Assembly: GCA_021846725.1 (NCBI GenBank)
Contig: JAJZWK010000033.1
Coordinates: forward strand, 1 to 13,987
Source of the DNA: Actinomycetes bacterium
GTDB taxonomy: Bacteria; Actinomycetota; Acidimicrobiia; Acidimicrobiales; JAMCPL01
Length of the DNA stretch: 13,987 nt
Direction of reading: 5' to 3'
Part shown: piece by piece, positions 13,061 to 13,987 of the stretch
Layout of the letters: each line of letters begins with the position of its first letter
How positions within the stretch are numbered: the stretch's first letter is position 1
Position numbers and translations under genes: made by a program
Notes under the pieces: generated by a model
What the model was told of the DNA's origin: nothing
Databases searched by the model: none
Seen by the model: the letters and a program-made list of their open reading frames with translations, nothing else

Positions 13061-13987
13061 AATAGCCCCAATACCTGGTCGAGCATATCGCCCAGCGACG
13101 TCTTCTTCGGTGAACTTGGAGCAGCAATCTGGCCATAGATGCCTTGAGCAAGGTCTTTCGTAATACCATTCAGTGAATTGGTAATGCCACTACCTGTACT
13201 GGTAAGCCTCTTCGTAACAGAGCCTGACGGCACAACCAGTTGCTTGGATGCAGCAGCACCTGATACAGGTCTGGCAGATACAGCTTTACCAGTGGTACTG
13301 CTAGCTGTACTGGCAGAAGGTGCAGGCATACTACAGCCCAAGGGGTTGCCAAGAGCAGATAGCACGTTCTCTAAGGAGCTAAGAGAGGAGGTCGAACCCA
13401 GGATAGAATTGCTGAGTATCCCACACAACAGATGTTGCAGGCTCGGCAGGGTAATAAATGATTTGAAATACGCATAATGCGACCCATTTGGTAGCGTGCC
13501 GGGACTGACCCCCTCTGCTATCCTGGTGACGAACTGCTCTAACCCATCGATTACCTGAGCCACATTGGACTCCCGGGTCAAAAGCACTCTGGATATGTTT
13601 GCACCGGACTCCATCAGGGTACCTATATCGGGACGGTAGTCAGAGATAAGAGTCGCCAGGCTATTTGACATGGTCGTGAGAGTATCCAACAGGCGCTGAT
13701 AGGCAGCTTCCTCCTCGTTGAACAGCGGGAGTGCCTGATTTGCCGAAACAGAGATGGAGTCTATCGTCATGCCGGTAGGCTCCAGATTGGCTACGAGACC
13801 CTCCAGTGAACGTAGGGCAGTGATCTGTCCAGGTAGCGTAGACGAGAGCATCGCTGCGAGCCGATCGGTCGCCTGTATGCCCGAAGAGATCCTACCGCCT
13901 TCGCCACTGGTAGCGCTGTTCAATTCAGATATTACATTTGTCAGTTGCGTGGCATTGATCTTCTCCAGCAGAGGATCGGCAGCTTGA
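13057..13987 (-). CDS. mceA: MCE family protein, first visible in operon (MceA position), N-terminus beyond right edge
   Basis: The frame is open to the right edge, leaving 309 residues plus stop. The membrane anchor and MCE domain are outside the window. The first visible part, beginning QAADPLLEKINATQLTNVISELNSA, matches the region after the MCE domain in MceA-type proteins (L-x4-L-x3-L-N-A-T-L-like). The helical needle region (about 20-160) and a cysteine pair 30 residues apart (LLCGILSN, LGCSMPAP) follow. The tail is Ser/Thr/Ala-rich and ends in a short hydrophobic segment. The A assignment comes from counting six MCE genes up to the Mas gene and is therefore positional. A start codon within the window (TTG 13921-13923) is not credible because the homologous sequence continues upstream of it. 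Confidence 0.85.
   Translation of the reverse strand, partial: QAADPLLEKINATQLTNVISELNSATSGEGGRISSGIQATDRLAAMLSSTLPGQITALRSLEGLVANLEPTGMTIDSISVSANQALPLFNEEEAAYQRLLDTLTTMSNSLATLISDYRPDIGTLMESGANISRVLLTRESNVAQVIDGLEQFVTRIAEGVSPGTLPNGSHYAYFKSFITLPSLQHLLCGILSNSILGSTSSLSSLENVLSALGNPLGCSMPAPSASTASSTTGKAVSARPVSGAAASKQLVVPSGSVTKRLTSTGSGITNSLNGITKDLAQGIYGQIAAPSSPKKTSLGDMLDQVLGLL

Overview
The window looks like a chromosomal segment of an actinomycete (Actinomycetota). The strongest evidence is the minus-strand operon that fills the right half. It encodes six consecutive MCE-domain proteins in the A-F arrangement, followed by an Mce-associated membrane protein, a layout typical of Actinomycetota. Base composition is intermediate and isoleucine ATA is used freely, unlike high-GC mycobacteria or streptomycetes. 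An Acidimicrobiia-type host is plausible, but that is inference.

Layout. 1-646 (minus) holds the N-terminal part of a membrane-anchored DUF3048 (YerB-like) protein cut by the left edge. 647-919 is non-coding and carries two 29-bp direct repeats. 920-1624 (plus) is a left-handed beta-helix acyltransferase. 1678-2106 (minus) is a doubtful Ser/Thr/Gly-rich small protein. 2242-3516 (plus) encodes a soluble PRC-barrel / MgtE_N / CBS protein. 3517-4028 is a long non-coding stretch with a good promoter, an operator-like palindrome and a structured leader. It precedes the NRAMP-family transporter at 4029-5885 (plus). 5886-6177 is a convergent intergenic region with two 35-bp hairpin-bearing repeats. 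6178-13987 (minus) is the mce operon in transcription order from right to left: partial MceA, MceB, MceC, two lipoprotein MCEs (D and E positions), MceF, then the Mce-associated protein. The YrbE permeases and the start of mceA should lie beyond the right edge. The MceG ATPase is not seen.

How it fits together. The two plus-strand metal genes look like a magnesium homeostasis pair. One is a cytoplasmic Mg-sensing module related to the MgtE intracellular domain but lacking its channel. The other is an NRAMP protein whose two metal-site signatures (D-A-G-G in helix 1 and A-P-W in helix 6) match the NRAMP-related magnesium transporter type rather than Mn/Fe importers. Each gene has a recognisable sigma70-type promoter with an inverted repeat over the predicted start site, and the transporter has a leader of about 385 nt rich in hairpins. 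The mce operon would make a heterohexameric lipid/sterol channel spanning the cell envelope. Its genes are tightly coupled by ATGA/TGATG overlaps, and its two gaps are bridged by tiny overlapping reading frames.
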